This document shows positions 9,187-17,425 of a stretch of 64,000 bases of DNA, piece by piece. The notes under the pieces are model-generated. The model worked only from the letters and a program-made list of their open reading frames with translations, was not told where the DNA came from and searched no databases. Position numbers and translations under genes: made by a program. Numbering within the stretch: position 1 is the stretch's first letter; each line of letters begins with the position of its first letter. The DNA comes from CAIXDN01 sp964482085 (lineage in GTDB: Bacteria; Patescibacteriota; Patescibacteriia; 2-12-FULL-60-25), in contig CAYZVS010000003.1 of NCBI GenBank assembly GCA_964482085.1, positions 1 through 64,000 on the forward strand. Direction: 5' to 3'.

Positions 9187-9537
9187 ATGTTATTCCAACT
9201 TGTTCTTAGCGCTGCATTCCTTGCTAGTCTTTGGTTGGTTTGGAGACGTCATCAACAACAGGCTGTAAGCGGGGCTGTGGCCTGGCTTTGGACGATCGGT
9301 GTTATCGGTGCGCTTGTCGTGACTTGGTATCCGGACACGGCGAGTTTTATTGCTAATATTGTGGGAGTTGGTCGCGGATCTGACTTGGTCGTGTATCTTG
9401 CGACTATTTTGCTTTTTGTTTTGGTCTTCCAGTTACATGTCTCGCATGTACGACTTGAACGACAACTTACCAAAATCGTTAGAGCAGAAAGTTTAGCAAG
9501 TCTGGATTCCCGTCTTCACGGGAATGACAACGTATGA
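9187..9537 (+). CDS. DUF2304 small membrane protein
   Basis: 116 residues with three hydrophobic segments and the family hallmark GVGRGSDLVVYL (near residue 57), followed by a basic coiled tail. DUF2304 proteins pair with polyprenyl-phosphate glycosyltransferases, here directly upstream. The last 12 residues (SLDSRLHGNDNV) are encoded by a palindromic repeat at 9501-9531, so the tail looks like a repeat captured into the gene. The stop overlaps the next ATG (ATGA). Confidence 0.85.
   Translation: MLFQLVLSAAFLASLWLVWRRHQQQAVSGAVAWLWTIGVIGALVVTWYPDTASFIANIVGVGRGSDLVVYLATILLFVLVFQLHVSHVRLERQLTKIVRAESLASLDSRLHGNDNV
9501..9531. repeat. REP-like palindromic repeat inside a gene end
   Basis: An 8-base perfect inverted repeat, ATTCCCGT (9506-9513) and ACGGGAAT (9518-9525), around a CTTC loop, flanked by GG and GAC. 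The general form (GGATTCCCG...CGGGAATGAC) is a repeat seen in many bacterial genomes. I found one copy in this window. It lies within the last codons of the DUF2304 gene. Confidence 0.65.
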
Positions 9538-10658
9538 AAATAATCCACGTTTCTTGTGTTGCGCCGCCGGAAATCGGTGGTATTGGACAATCTGCATTGC
9601 GTGAAGTCGCCGGTCTTCGTGCGCTTGGTGAGGATGCGATCTTGATCGCACCGGAGACAAATCTTACACAAGGTGATCGTTCCTTTGTTCATCGTTTAAA
9701 AACGATGTGGCGTTTTGGAAATGCATCATCTTTGGCTGGACTTAGAGATGCGCTTGGAAAAGCAGATGTGATTCATTTGCATTATCCGTATTTTGGAACG
9801 GCTGAGCCTTTGCTTTTATCGTATCGTCACCTACCTCCAATCGTCGTGACTTTTCATATGGATGCGATTGCAACAGGATGGAAAGGATTTATCTTTACTC
9901 TGCATCGGTTGTTGGTACAGCCTTGGATTCTGCCTTCCGCAAAACGGATCATCGTTTCTAGCTTTGATTATGCAAAGCACTCCTCGCTCAAGGGATTTTT
10001 TCGGGCGCATCCCGAGCGGATTGATGAATTACCGTTTGGTGTCGACACGGATATTTTTTCTCCAGGACCAAGTCGACGCGAGCGCTTTTTGATTCCGGAT
10101 GGAAGCAAGGTCGTGTTGTTTGTCGGTGGTTTGGATCGCGCGCATGCTTTCAAGGGTATTGAAGAGTTATTGAGTGCGTTTTCCAAACTTGATATCGCAA
10201 CACATTTATTAGTTGTCGGTGAGGGGGATATGCGTTCAGGTTATGAAGAGCGTGCGCGATCGTTGGGTATTGCCAACCGCGTGCATTTCTTGGGAAAGCT
10301 TGACGATGAGTCTTTGGTTGACGCGTATCGTACGGCAGATGTCTTGGCACTGCCCTCTACGAGCGCAGCTGAAGCTTTTGGACTAGTTGCGCTTGAAGCG
10401 CAGGCTTGTGGAGTTCCTGTTGTTGCCTCCGATCTACCAGGTGTACGTACCGTTGTAAAAAGAGATGAGACAGGTGTTCTGACTCCGCCGGGTGATGTGG
10501 AACTTCTTGCTACATCGTTGCGAGATTTGTTGAATGATGATCCGTTGCGTGAGCGATTATCGACTCAAGCACGTGTTCACGCGGAACAGTATTCTTGGGA
10601 ACGGCATGTAGAGCGTTTGCGTGGTTTGTATCGCAATATATGCGCATCGCGGTTATAA
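9534..10658 (+). CDS. GT4-family glycosyltransferase
   Basis: 374-residue GT-B enzyme. The N-terminal acceptor domain begins IIHVSCVAPPEIGGIGQSA. The C-terminal donor domain has VLFVGGLDRAHAFKGIEELL, FLGKLDDESLVDAYRTADV and the E-x7-E motif in EAFGLVALEAQACGVPVVA. It should transfer a sugar from a nucleotide donor onto a lipid-linked glycan at the inner membrane face. ATGA overlap with DUF2304 upstream and a 19-base overlap with the next GT4 gene indicate one transcript. Donor and acceptor unknown. Confidence 0.9.
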   Translation: MKIIHVSCVAPPEIGGIGQSALREVAGLRALGEDAILIAPETNLTQGDRSFVHRLKTMWRFGNASSLAGLRDALGKADVIHLHYPYFGTAEPLLLSYRHLPPIVVTFHMDAIATGWKGFIFTLHRLLVQPWILPSAKRIIVSSFDYAKHSSLKGFFRAHPERIDELPFGVDTDIFSPGPSRRERFLIPDGSKVVLFVGGLDRAHAFKGIEELLSAFSKLDIATHLLVVGEGDMRSGYEERARSLGIANRVHFLGKLDDESLVDAYRTADVLALPSTSAAEAFGLVALEAQACGVPVVASDLPGVRTVVKRDETGVLTPPGDVELLATSLRDLLNDDPLRERLSTQARVHAEQYSWERHVERLRGLYRNICASRL

Positions 10659-11671
10659 CTAATTCGTTTCCGCCAAAAACCGGCGGCGCTGCGAGTATCT
10701 GTGGATCACAGGTCGAGATGCTGCAGGCCGCGGGACATGAGGTTCGTGTCTGGTCTCCAACGATTCTTTGGTTGGAGCGATCAGCGCCGATACGACTTTT
10801 TCATCATCTTGCAGATCTTGTGTCGCGTGCGAGTATTCAGCAGGAAGTTATTGGTTGGAATCCTGATTTCGTGTTCACACACAATATGACAGGATGTGGA
10901 TTTGGAACGGCGGCCGCGATTCATGCGCGTGGATATTTTTGGGTGCATTTTTTGCATGACGTTCAATTATTTGAACCATCCGGTCGGCTGGTTGGTGATT
11001 CGGTTACCCCGTGGCAACGATTTTGGTCGATGCTTCGACGATGGAGTTTTGGATCGCCGGATGTCGTGCTTTCTCCAACACGTTGGTTGATTGAAGAGCA
11101 TAAGCGTCGGGGGTTTTTTGTGGATACCGCTGTTGAGATTCTTCCTAATCCGGCGCCGTCAGCGGATTTTGTTCCTCGTATGCCGCAAGAACCGATGCAG
11201 TTAATGATTGTCGGTGCGACCGTAGAGAAGGGTTATGATTTTGCGATATCGCTTTTACAAGCATTGCCCTTTGAAACTCAATTGCATGTTGTTGGACCAG
11301 GGATTCCAGGTAATCCACGGGTGACGTTTTATGGCACACTCGATCGTCAAGGCGTTTTGGATCTCATGCGGAGCGTGGATGCTCTGCTTGTGCCTTCTAC
11401 GATCGCAGAAAATCAACCAACGGTGATTTTAGAGGCGGCTTCCGTTGGTTTACCAGTGATCGCTGCAAATATTGGCGGTATCGCTGAAACACTGGATGGT
11501 GCGGGTTTGCTTTGCCCGAGTGGGGATATGGAAGCGTGGACGGATAGCCTCAATTATCTACGAGAAGCCGCGTCCTATGCCACACAAGCGTCACGTATGT
11601 ATGAGTTGGCTCGGAGACATGATCCGGTTGCATACGCGGCTAACTTGAATCAGTTGATTTCAAATCTGTAG
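10640..11671 (+). CDS. GT4-family glycosyltransferase
   Basis: 343-residue GT-B enzyme starting MRIAVITNSFPPKTGGAA. The donor-side motif appears as PSTIAENQPTVILEAASVGLPVIA near residue 255. ATG 10640 is preferred over an in-frame start at 10595 because it begins the conserved Rossmann strand. It overlaps the preceding glycosyltransferase by 19 bases and the convergent polytopic membrane gene by 22 bases. It probably adds a later sugar of the same glycan (inference). Confidence 0.88.
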   Translation: MRIAVITNSFPPKTGGAASICGSQVEMLQAAGHEVRVWSPTILWLERSAPIRLFHHLADLVSRASIQQEVIGWNPDFVFTHNMTGCGFGTAAAIHARGYFWVHFLHDVQLFEPSGRLVGDSVTPWQRFWSMLRRWSFGSPDVVLSPTRWLIEEHKRRGFFVDTAVEILPNPAPSADFVPRMPQEPMQLMIVGATVEKGYDFAISLLQALPFETQLHVVGPGIPGNPRVTFYGTLDRQGVLDLMRSVDALLVPSTIAENQPTVILEAASVGLPVIAANIGGIAETLDGAGLLCPSGDMEAWTDSLNYLREAASYATQASRMYELARRHDPVAYAANLNQLISNL

Positions 11672-13656
11672 ACACGCACACGTCCGTCGCGGAATTGGAC
11701 TTGTGCATCGGAGAGAGATGAGAGTTGTTCTGCTACGCGAAACGCATTCCACCAATAGTCGTTTAAGACGATATACACAAGTTTTGTGCGTCCGATTTTT
11801 GCGGCTTGGCGTATTGGCTCCAGCGTCGTATCGACGTCCATCGCATGCAAGAATTCTTGATACAGAGGTCCGCCGGTTGGGATTGGATAAAAGAAGATGT
11901 CATCAGCGTATCGTTTGAAGCCGAGTTCTTGAACGGCCGCTGCAGAGACGCTTTGATTGGCGAGTACGGTGTATGGGCTACCGCTGGCATCGCGATCGAT
12001 CCAGTGAACGGCCTCGACATCCGCGCTACCAACGCTCCAGCCGCGACTAACGTTTGCCGCATCATGGCGTGGGAGGGATGTATAGATATTCGCGGCGACA
12101 CCTGCAGGAATGCAGGCTAAGAGGAAAAGTGCGGGTGCCAATGCCTGTTTTTTTATTCGGCTTAGGAGTAAGCCAAGCCCTGCGAGTCCGGGGAAAATCC
12201 AGAAGAGTTTTGCGATGACAAAAAGACGATCGGCGTAATTTCCGCGTTCATAATCGATCAAGAAAGGAAAGTCTCCGGTGGCTTGTAATACGAGTCCGGC
12301 GATTATCAAGAAAATGCCAGAAGTAGAAAGAATGATCCATGTTTTTCGTCGTTCCGGATCTTTCCAAATCGCAAAGAGTGAGGCGATGACGATGATCGGG
12401 ATTTGGAGAAGCTCAAGAATGGATGTGGCATCTGCCCAGAGTGCAACGCGGTTCGTTGGAGGTTGTAAGCGAGTAAAGATTGCATTGATCGTTTCTCTAT
12501 TGAAGAGACGTGAAAAATCCCATGCGACTTGGTTGCTTGAGAATTTACCAAGTAGGAAAAACGCGGCTGGAACAGAAATGCCGGCGGCTAAGACGAGTAG
12601 ACCGGCAAGCCAAGTGCGGTTGCGTGCGAGTAAGGCGAGCGCTACCAGTAGGAATGGAAGTCCGGCGAGCGGATGAATCGCCAATGCCCAAAGCGCAAAG
12701 GTTATTGTTGTGAGTGGATGGAGTTTTCCGATCGCGGAGGCAATCGCTGCAAATCCAATAAGATAGGCAACTGATTGGGGCGTAGTAACAACAAAAGGCG
12801 CGAGTGGAATAACGAGTAAGCTCGTCGCGAGCATCCAAGAACCTTGTTTACGGTCGTTGACCGTCCATAGCAGTGAAATAGGTAATAGTAGCAAGGCAAA
12901 TACCATGAACCAACGGTCTATGTCCGCGATGGAAACTGAAAGTAGGCGAGAAGCCCATGTTTCAAAAACATAGAGACCAATGTAGTACGGTGGTTTTGGA
13001 TTGAGTGTTCCGGTTGTTTGGAGCACTTCCATGCTTGCGCGATGCAGATATCCGTCAAAGCCAAATCCATTAGCATAAACGAGGGGTACGATCGAGGTTA
13101 ATGCAATAAGTCCAAGCGATATGATGATTGCTGTTGCCCAGCTTGTGCGTGTTTTCCAGGCGGCTAGTAATCCACAAAGAGCGATGATGGAGAACGCTGC
13201 GAGCGTTGGAATCGGAAGAAGTGGCCAAGGTGTGCGTATTGGGTCGATGGTTGTAGCGAGCCAAGCGCCGCGGAGGATATACGCTGATGCGAGAATCGCG
13301 GGAATGATCGAGATAAGTATCCAGATCCATGCAGGAGTCCCTGCACGTAAACCATCGGACTCTTTTACATGTGTTCTGATGATAAGTGGACCAAGACAAA
13401 CAACGGCTAAGGCGAGGGAAGCCGCGTCTGTTATTCCGCCCAGTGAAAGACCGGCGTAATAGAAAAATGTTTGCCAAAGCGATTGCCAAGCTAACAACGT
13501 AAGAACACCGATAAGCCAACGGCCTGGGGCGGATCGGTTGGCGCCAAGTCGCTCGCCATAGATCCAACCAAAATAAACGAAGCTAAAAACGACGGCAGCC
13601 TTTAAGGCCAGGATTCCGACCATAGATTTGTCGAGCGTAACAAATATGGCCGACAT
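11650..13656 (-). CDS. Large polytopic membrane protein, possible GT-C glycosyltransferase
   Basis: 668 residues with about a dozen hydrophobic segments in the first 530, then a soluble extracytoplasmic tail (VEAVHWIDRDASGSPY through VRVYRFEIN). Long multi-helix proteins with this tail, next to polysaccharide genes, are often GT-C transferases using polyprenyl-phosphate sugars. The acidic GFGFDGYLHRASM loop near residue 200 could be the catalytic loop, but I do not recognise a definite family. ATG 13656 and ATG 13623 are both possible starts. The gene converges on the GT4 gene. Confidence 0.6.
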   Translation of the reverse strand: MSAIFVTLDKSMVGILALKAAVVFSFVYFGWIYGERLGANRSAPGRWLIGVLTLLAWQSLWQTFFYYAGLSLGGITDAASLALAVVCLGPLIIRTHVKESDGLRAGTPAWIWILISIIPAILASAYILRGAWLATTIDPIRTPWPLLPIPTLAAFSIIALCGLLAAWKTRTSWATAIIISLGLIALTSIVPLVYANGFGFDGYLHRASMEVLQTTGTLNPKPPYYIGLYVFETWASRLLSVSIADIDRWFMVFALLLLPISLLWTVNDRKQGSWMLATSLLVIPLAPFVVTTPQSVAYLIGFAAIASAIGKLHPLTTITFALWALAIHPLAGLPFLLVALALLARNRTWLAGLLVLAAGISVPAAFFLLGKFSSNQVAWDFSRLFNRETINAIFTRLQPPTNRVALWADATSILELLQIPIIVIASLFAIWKDPERRKTWIILSTSGIFLIIAGLVLQATGDFPFLIDYERGNYADRLFVIAKLFWIFPGLAGLGLLLSRIKKQALAPALFLLACIPAGVAANIYTSLPRHDAANVSRGWSVGSADVEAVHWIDRDASGSPYTVLANQSVSAAAVQELGFKRYADDIFFYPIPTGGPLYQEFLHAMDVDTTLEPIRQAAKIGRTKLVYIVLNDYWWNAFRVAEQLSSLSDAQVQFRDGRVRVYRFEIN

Positions 13657-13695
13657 TGGCTATTTTTGGCCTTTTTCCGTATGCTGGAGGCGGAT

Positions 13696-14277
13696 ATGTT
13701 GATGACCAACGAGAATATCCGGCTTTATCCGCATGATCGGATATTCGCCTTGACTCTCGTCCCGATAACCCCACGCTTCATAAGGCCGAATCATTTGACG
13801 ATTCTGCGTTTTTTATTGGTTCCATTTGTTCTGGTTGCGTTGTGGTATCAAGCTTGGGATTGGTCGCTCGGTATTTTTTTATTTGCGGCGCTTACGGATG
13901 CTTGGGATGGTTCGCTGGCTCGTTTACGGAAGCAGATCACGCTTTGGGGAACCATGGCAGATCCGGTGGCAGACAAGTTGTTGATCGGTTCAGTGGTCAT
14001 TCTGTTTGTCGCACGTGAGATCAATATTATTTTTGCGATTACGATCGTTCTTATTGAGCTTATGTTGGTCGTGGGAGCATATATCGCTAAACGGCAAGGG
14101 AGACATACGTCGGCAAATAACTATGGCAAGATGAAGATGTTTCTACAGGTTGTGGGAGTAGCTCTGTTGTTAATTGCAAAAGTGTTTGGTTTGGAAACAG
14201 CTGTTCCCTTTGCCATCGGGACGTTTTGTGTTGCGATTTTACTTGCGATCGTTTCTTTGATTACCTACGCTCCATAA
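13696..14277 (+). CDS. CDP-alcohol phosphatidyltransferase (PgsA/Pls-like)
   Basis: 193-residue membrane enzyme carrying the full family signature D-x2-DG-x2-AR-x8-G-x3-D-x3-D, read here as DAWDGSLARLRKQI then GTMADPVADK. It joins a CDP-diacylglycerol to an alcohol, most likely glycerol-3-phosphate in phospholipid synthesis. Four to five hydrophobic segments follow. ATG 13696 was picked because GGAGG lies 6 bases upstream; starts at 13681 and 13702 are in frame. The MurE-like gene starts 2 bases after its stop, so they are co-transcribed. Confidence 0.87.
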   Translation: MLMTNENIRLYPHDRIFALTLVPITPRFIRPNHLTILRFLLVPFVLVALWYQAWDWSLGIFLFAALTDAWDGSLARLRKQITLWGTMADPVADKLLIGSVVILFVAREINIIFAITIVLIELMLVVGAYIAKRQGRHTSANNYGKMKMFLQVVGVALLLIAKVFGLETAVPFAIGTFCVAILLAIVSLITYAP

Positions 14278-14279
14278 CT

Positions 14280-15605
14280 ATGTTGCATCGACTTAAAGCG
14301 CTCGTACCTGTGCCGATTATCGCCGTCTATCATCGGATACTCGCTTGGGTTTCCGCGATTGTGTATCGGCATCCGTCAAAGGAGCTGATTGTGATCGGTG
14401 TTACAGGGACCAACGGAAAAACGACGACGAGTTTTTATTTAGCGCATGCACTGGAGGCTTCGGGATTTCCGGCGGGTTGTACAACGACGGCGCTCATGAA
14501 AATCGGTGATAAGGAGTGGATCAATGACACAAAGATGACCATGCCGGGGAGATTCTTTTTGCAGAAAATGTTGCGTGACATGGTGAAGGCTGGTTGTCGC
14601 TATGCGGTGATCGAAACATCGTCACAGGGTTTGAAGCAGGGGAGGCATCACTCCATTGCGTATGACATGGCCGTGTTTACGAATTTGACTCCGGAGCATA
14701 TTGAAGCGCATGGAGGGTTTGAGAATTATAAAAAAGCAAAGCGTCTTTTGTTTGAGCATGTTGCGCATCGTAAAGAAAAGACTGTTTTTGGGGAGCGTAT
14801 GCATACATTTGGTGTGTTTAATGCGGATAGCTCACAGAGCGAGTATTACGCTGCTGTTCAATCGATAGACGAGCGGACTTGGTATGGCATCGAGAATCAG
14901 CGCGGTTTGTATGCGGAGGACATTGCCTCGGATCCGACGGGTGTGCGTTTTGTAGTGCGAGATGCAAAAGATTCCGGATTGCGTATTTCGATGCGACTCA
15001 ATCAACCGGGTGAATATAATATTTTAAATGCTTTAGCGGCGCTTTCTGCTTGTCAGGTTTTGGGTGTCGATCTTGAGCTTGCATCAAAACGTATCAGTGC
15101 GATTACAATCGTTCCAGGTCGATTTGAACGCGTTGAGGTAGGGCAACCGTATCAAGTGATTGTTGATTATGCGCCGGAGCCGGAATCTTTTAGACAGCTG
15201 TATCGCGCTCTTGAATCTATTCCGCGAGAGAGAACGATTCATGTCCTTGGTTCTTGTGGAGGCGGCAGGGATATTGCACGCCGGCCTGTGCTTGGAGAGC
15301 TCGCCGCAAAGAATGCGGATATTGTTATTGTCACGAATGAAGATCCGTATGATGATAATCCGCGTGACATTATCGAGCAGGTTGCGTCCGGTGCGCGGAG
15401 CGTAGGAAAGATCGAAGGAGAAAATTTATTTTTGATTGATGATCGGCGCGAGGCATTATTCCGGGCGATGTCGCTTGCTCGGCCGAGTGATTTGGTCGTT
15501 TTGACTGGAAAAGGTTGTGAACCTTGGATTTGTTTGGCAGATGGACGCAAAGCTCCGTGGAATGAAGCAGAGACGGCACGTGAAGCTATCCTAGCTACGA
15601 TGTAG
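14280..15605 (+). CDS. murE: MurE-like UDP-MurNAc-tripeptide synthase
   Basis: 441-residue Mur ligase: P-loop GVTGTNGKTTT near residue 40, ETSSQGLKQGRHH, TNLTPEHIEAHGGFENYK in the central domain, and a C-terminal domain with CGGGRDIARRP. It should add the third residue to UDP-MurNAc-Ala-Glu. In the E. coli enzyme DNPR binds meso-diaminopimelate. Aligned at that place this protein reads EDPY (TNEDPYDDNPRDI), and its DNPR falls four residues later, so the amino acid cannot be called. It is shorter than standard 480-500-residue MurE, with little N-terminal domain. ATG 14280 starts at the conserved region, right after the previous stop. Confidence 0.85.
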   Translation: MLHRLKALVPVPIIAVYHRILAWVSAIVYRHPSKELIVIGVTGTNGKTTTSFYLAHALEASGFPAGCTTTALMKIGDKEWINDTKMTMPGRFFLQKMLRDMVKAGCRYAVIETSSQGLKQGRHHSIAYDMAVFTNLTPEHIEAHGGFENYKKAKRLLFEHVAHRKEKTVFGERMHTFGVFNADSSQSEYYAAVQSIDERTWYGIENQRGLYAEDIASDPTGVRFVVRDAKDSGLRISMRLNQPGEYNILNALAALSACQVLGVDLELASKRISAITIVPGRFERVEVGQPYQVIVDYAPEPESFRQLYRALESIPRERTIHVLGSCGGGRDIARRPVLGELAAKNADIVIVTNEDPYDDNPRDIIEQVASGARSVGKIEGENLFLIDDRREALFRAMSLARPSDLVVLTGKGCEPWICLADGRKAPWNEAETAREAILATM

Positions 15606-15611
15606 TATTCT
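15606..15611 (+). promoter_or_regulatory. -10 of leaderless PH-domain gene
   Basis: TATTCT, overlapping the murE stop and ending 6 bases before ATG 15618. No Shine-Dalgarno. Confidence 0.5.
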
Positions 15612-15617
15612 ACTGCT

Positions 15618-16142
15618 ATGTTCCGTATACGCGACGTTATTCAGTTGCAGCCGGATGAACAGACGCTTTTTTTGGTACGTCGACATTTACGGACGATGGC
15701 ATTGCGGCTTGTTTTGTCAGCACTCCTTATCGCCTTGCCGTTTTTCTTTTTGTTTCCGCTTGTCCGTGTAGGAGGTTTTGGAATGGCGCTTTTCTGTTTA
15801 TTGCTTGCCGTCGGTGCGGCCTACGCGCTTCGTGTTTTTCTTGTTTGGGATGCGCATGTGCTTTTGTTGACGAATAAACGCCTCGTACATGTCGAGCAAT
15901 TAGGTGTTTGGAGACGACATGTAAAAGAGCTACCAATCGCTTCTATTGAACAAGTTAGCGTCGAAAGACGCGGCCCTGGTGATGCGATGTTTGGAACGGG
16001 CGTTTTACGTATCCGTGCGCATGGAAACGGATCAATTGCTTTTGCAGGTGTCGCTCGTCCGGAGCTGCTTGTTTCACAAATAGAAAAGGCTCGCCCAAGC
16101 TCTGCCCCAATTGTTGGAGGTTTTCAGCTTAAGCCAATGTAA
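15618..16142 (+). CDS. Bacterial PH-domain membrane protein (YdbS/YdbT-like)
   Basis: 174 residues. Two transmembrane helices (residues 28-75) are followed by a bacterial pleckstrin-homology-like domain with the usual LLTNKRLVHVEQLGVW and ELPIASIEQVSVERRG strands. Function in this family is poorly known; some act at the membrane in envelope stress. The gene stands between murE and the FtsB-like gene, and -10 elements at both ends suggest it can be transcribed alone. Confidence 0.75.
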   Translation: MFRIRDVIQLQPDEQTLFLVRRHLRTMALRLVLSALLIALPFFFLFPLVRVGGFGMALFCLLLAVGAAYALRVFLVWDAHVLLLTNKRLVHVEQLGVWRRHVKELPIASIEQVSVERRGPGDAMFGTGVLRIRAHGNGSIAFAGVARPELLVSQIEKARPSSAPIVGGFQLKPM

Positions 16143-16144
16143 GG

Positions 16145-16150
16145 TAGAAT
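16145..16150 (+). promoter_or_regulatory. -10 of leaderless FtsB-like gene
   Basis: TAGAAT ending 6 bases before ATG 16157, directly after the preceding stop. Confidence 0.5.
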
Positions 16151-16156
16151 CCGGTT

Positions 16157-16570
16157 ATGCCGCGTTCCGCGAATTCCGCTCTAGGGAAGGCCCGTTGGCC
16201 GCTACTCGTAGCGGCTTCAGGAACGCTGTTCCTTGTCGTAGGGATATCGACGGTGCGAGAGACCTATCGCGAGTGGCAGGTGGACCAGGAGATTCGTCAG
16301 ATGCAGGCTCAGATCGAGCAATATGAAGGTCATAAGCTTTCTTTGGTCGAGCTCTTAACAAGGCTTGATTCTAACGAAGCCTTGGACAAGGAGGCGCGTA
16401 TGCGACTCGGTTTACGTAAACCGGGTGAGCGCGTCATTATTCTCCAGGGTGCTGATGGGATGCAAGCGAGTTGGCAAGATGATTTGCAAACCGAGCATGT
16501 GAATCAACAGGCACCGGATATGCGTAGCAATGCGAGACGTTGGCTTGATTATTTTTTCCCACGCCCATGA
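16157..16570 (+). CDS. Septum formation initiator (FtsB/DivIC-like)
   Basis: 137 residues: a basic N-terminus, one membrane helix (about residues 13-32), then a coiled coil (VDQEIRQMQAQIEQYEGHK) and the DKEARMRLGLRKPGERVIIL segment that marks FtsB/DivIC proteins. These form the FtsQLB-type division complex at the septum. The C-terminal 30 residues are polar and not conserved. It overlaps the next gene by 4 bases (ATGA). Confidence 0.85.
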   Translation: MPRSANSALGKARWPLLVAASGTLFLVVGISTVRETYREWQVDQEIRQMQAQIEQYEGHKLSLVELLTRLDSNEALDKEARMRLGLRKPGERVIILQGADGMQASWQDDLQTEHVNQQAPDMRSNARRWLDYFFPRP

Positions 16571-17154
16571 ACTCCAGAATGAAATTGTTGGTCGGTAGCC
16601 TGCTTGTCCTTTTAGTTGCTGTCTGCATCGGTTATGGTTTTAGCTCGGTTTACATCAGTAGATCGGAGAAGCCATTTGTCCGGTCGATGGCGGCTATACT
16701 GCATCTTCCTGCTGCAAAGGTTGGCGACAGAACGGTTTCTTATGAGGAGTATTTGGCGCACGTGGATGCGCAACGTGCTTTTCTTTCTGGACCGATCGCT
16801 AAAGACGCTGGTGTGGTTCGAGATATTACGGATGCCGAGCGCAAGGAAGCCTATGAACGTGCGATTCGTATCGAGGCGGTAGAAGGTTTGGCAATAGAGT
16901 CCGGTCTTGAAGTGACATCGCTTGATGTCGATCGAGCTTATGAGGATCTGGTATCCCGTGCTGGGACATCGACAACGCCTGATGAAATTCAGGTTTTCTT
17001 GAAAGCGCAGTTTGGTTGGGATGAAGCTTCTTATAAGCGTTATCTGTTGCGTCCTGCGTATATTGAGGAGATCTTGAGAACACGTGGAGGTGATACGTTT
17101 GATCAGTCGCTTCAAACGCGTATTGATAGCGCAAAGCGATATCTGAATTTTTAA
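16567..17154 (+). CDS. SurA N-terminal-like membrane-anchored chaperone
   Basis: 195 residues with an N-terminal membrane helix (residues 5-26), then a helical domain: VGDRTVSYEEYLAHVDAQRAF, ERKEAYERAIRIEAVEGLA, QFGWDEASYKRYLLRPAYIEEIL. The pattern matches the SurA/PrsA N-terminal chaperone fold without the parvulin isomerase domain. It would act outside the membrane on exported proteins (inference). It forms an operon with the FtsB-like gene and is followed by a strong hairpin terminator. Confidence 0.7.
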   Translation: MNSRMKLLVGSLLVLLVAVCIGYGFSSVYISRSEKPFVRSMAAILHLPAAKVGDRTVSYEEYLAHVDAQRAFLSGPIAKDAGVVRDITDAERKEAYERAIRIEAVEGLAIESGLEVTSLDVDRAYEDLVSRAGTSTTPDEIQVFLKAQFGWDEASYKRYLLRPAYIEEILRTRGGDTFDQSLQTRIDSAKRYLNF

Positions 17155-17176
17155 AAAGCATTTTTTATTGGATATC

Positions 17177-17205
17177 AAAAACTCCGTTTTTAAAACGGAG
17201 TTTTT
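17177..17205. terminator. Bidirectional hairpin terminator
   Basis: 14-base arms (17177-17190 and 17192-17205), ACTCCG core with A and T runs on both sides. Serves the SurA-like gene on + and the tRNA-Thr transcript on -. Confidence 0.85.
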
Positions 17206-17208
17206 GTA

Positions 17209-17284
17209 TGGAGCCGAAGGCGGGAGTTGAACCCGCGACCTCTGCTTTACGAAAGCATTGCTCTACCAGCTGAGCTACTTCGGC
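17209..17284 (-). tRNA. tRNA-Thr (anticodon CGT)
   Basis: 76-base cloverleaf on the minus strand: acceptor GCCGAAG with CTTCGGC, D arm GCTCAGCTGGTAGAGC, anticodon loop TTCGTAA (CGT, reading ACG), T arm CGGGTTCAACTCCCG, CCA encoded. One A-G mismatch closes the anticodon stem. It lies 1 base downstream of tRNA-Gly, so they share a transcript. Confidence 0.93.
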
Positions 17285-17285
17285 G

Positions 17286-17360
17286 TGGAGCGGGTAACGG
17301 GAATCGAACCCGTCTTTAGTGCTTGGGAAGCACTCATAATAGCCACTATACGATACCCGC
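17286..17360 (-). tRNA. tRNA-Gly (anticodon CCC)
   Basis: 75 bases on the minus strand: acceptor GCGGGTA with TACCCGC, anticodon stem AGTGC/GCACT around loop TTCCCAA (CCC, reading GGG), T arm GGGTTCGATTCCC, CCA encoded. Confidence 0.93.
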
Positions 17361-17393
17361 GGGTGGCTTTTGGGTCCGTTCCGTGCGGCGGGG

Positions 17394-17422
17394 ATAATAA
17401 CAAGAGCACTTGACCATGGCAA
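17394..17422 (-). promoter_or_regulatory. Promoter of the tRNA-Gly/tRNA-Thr operon
   Basis: On the minus strand TTGCCA (17417-17422), 17-base spacer, TATTAT (17394-17399), placing the start near 17387 and leaving a leader of about 27 bases. Both hexamers and the spacing are identical to the tRNA-Val promoter at 25015-25043. Confidence 0.8.
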
Positions 17423-17425
17423 GGG

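Noticed and set aside
13070..13567. 165-codon minus-strand frame within the polytopic membrane gene
   Set aside because: Same strand, different frame from a long hydrophobic protein; composition is Arg/Ser-rich shadow without start signals.
14280..15605. DNPR motif as proof of meso-diaminopimelate in the wall
   Set aside because: Aligned by the surrounding TN-DP pattern, DNPR is four residues beyond the specificity position, so the inference is not safe.
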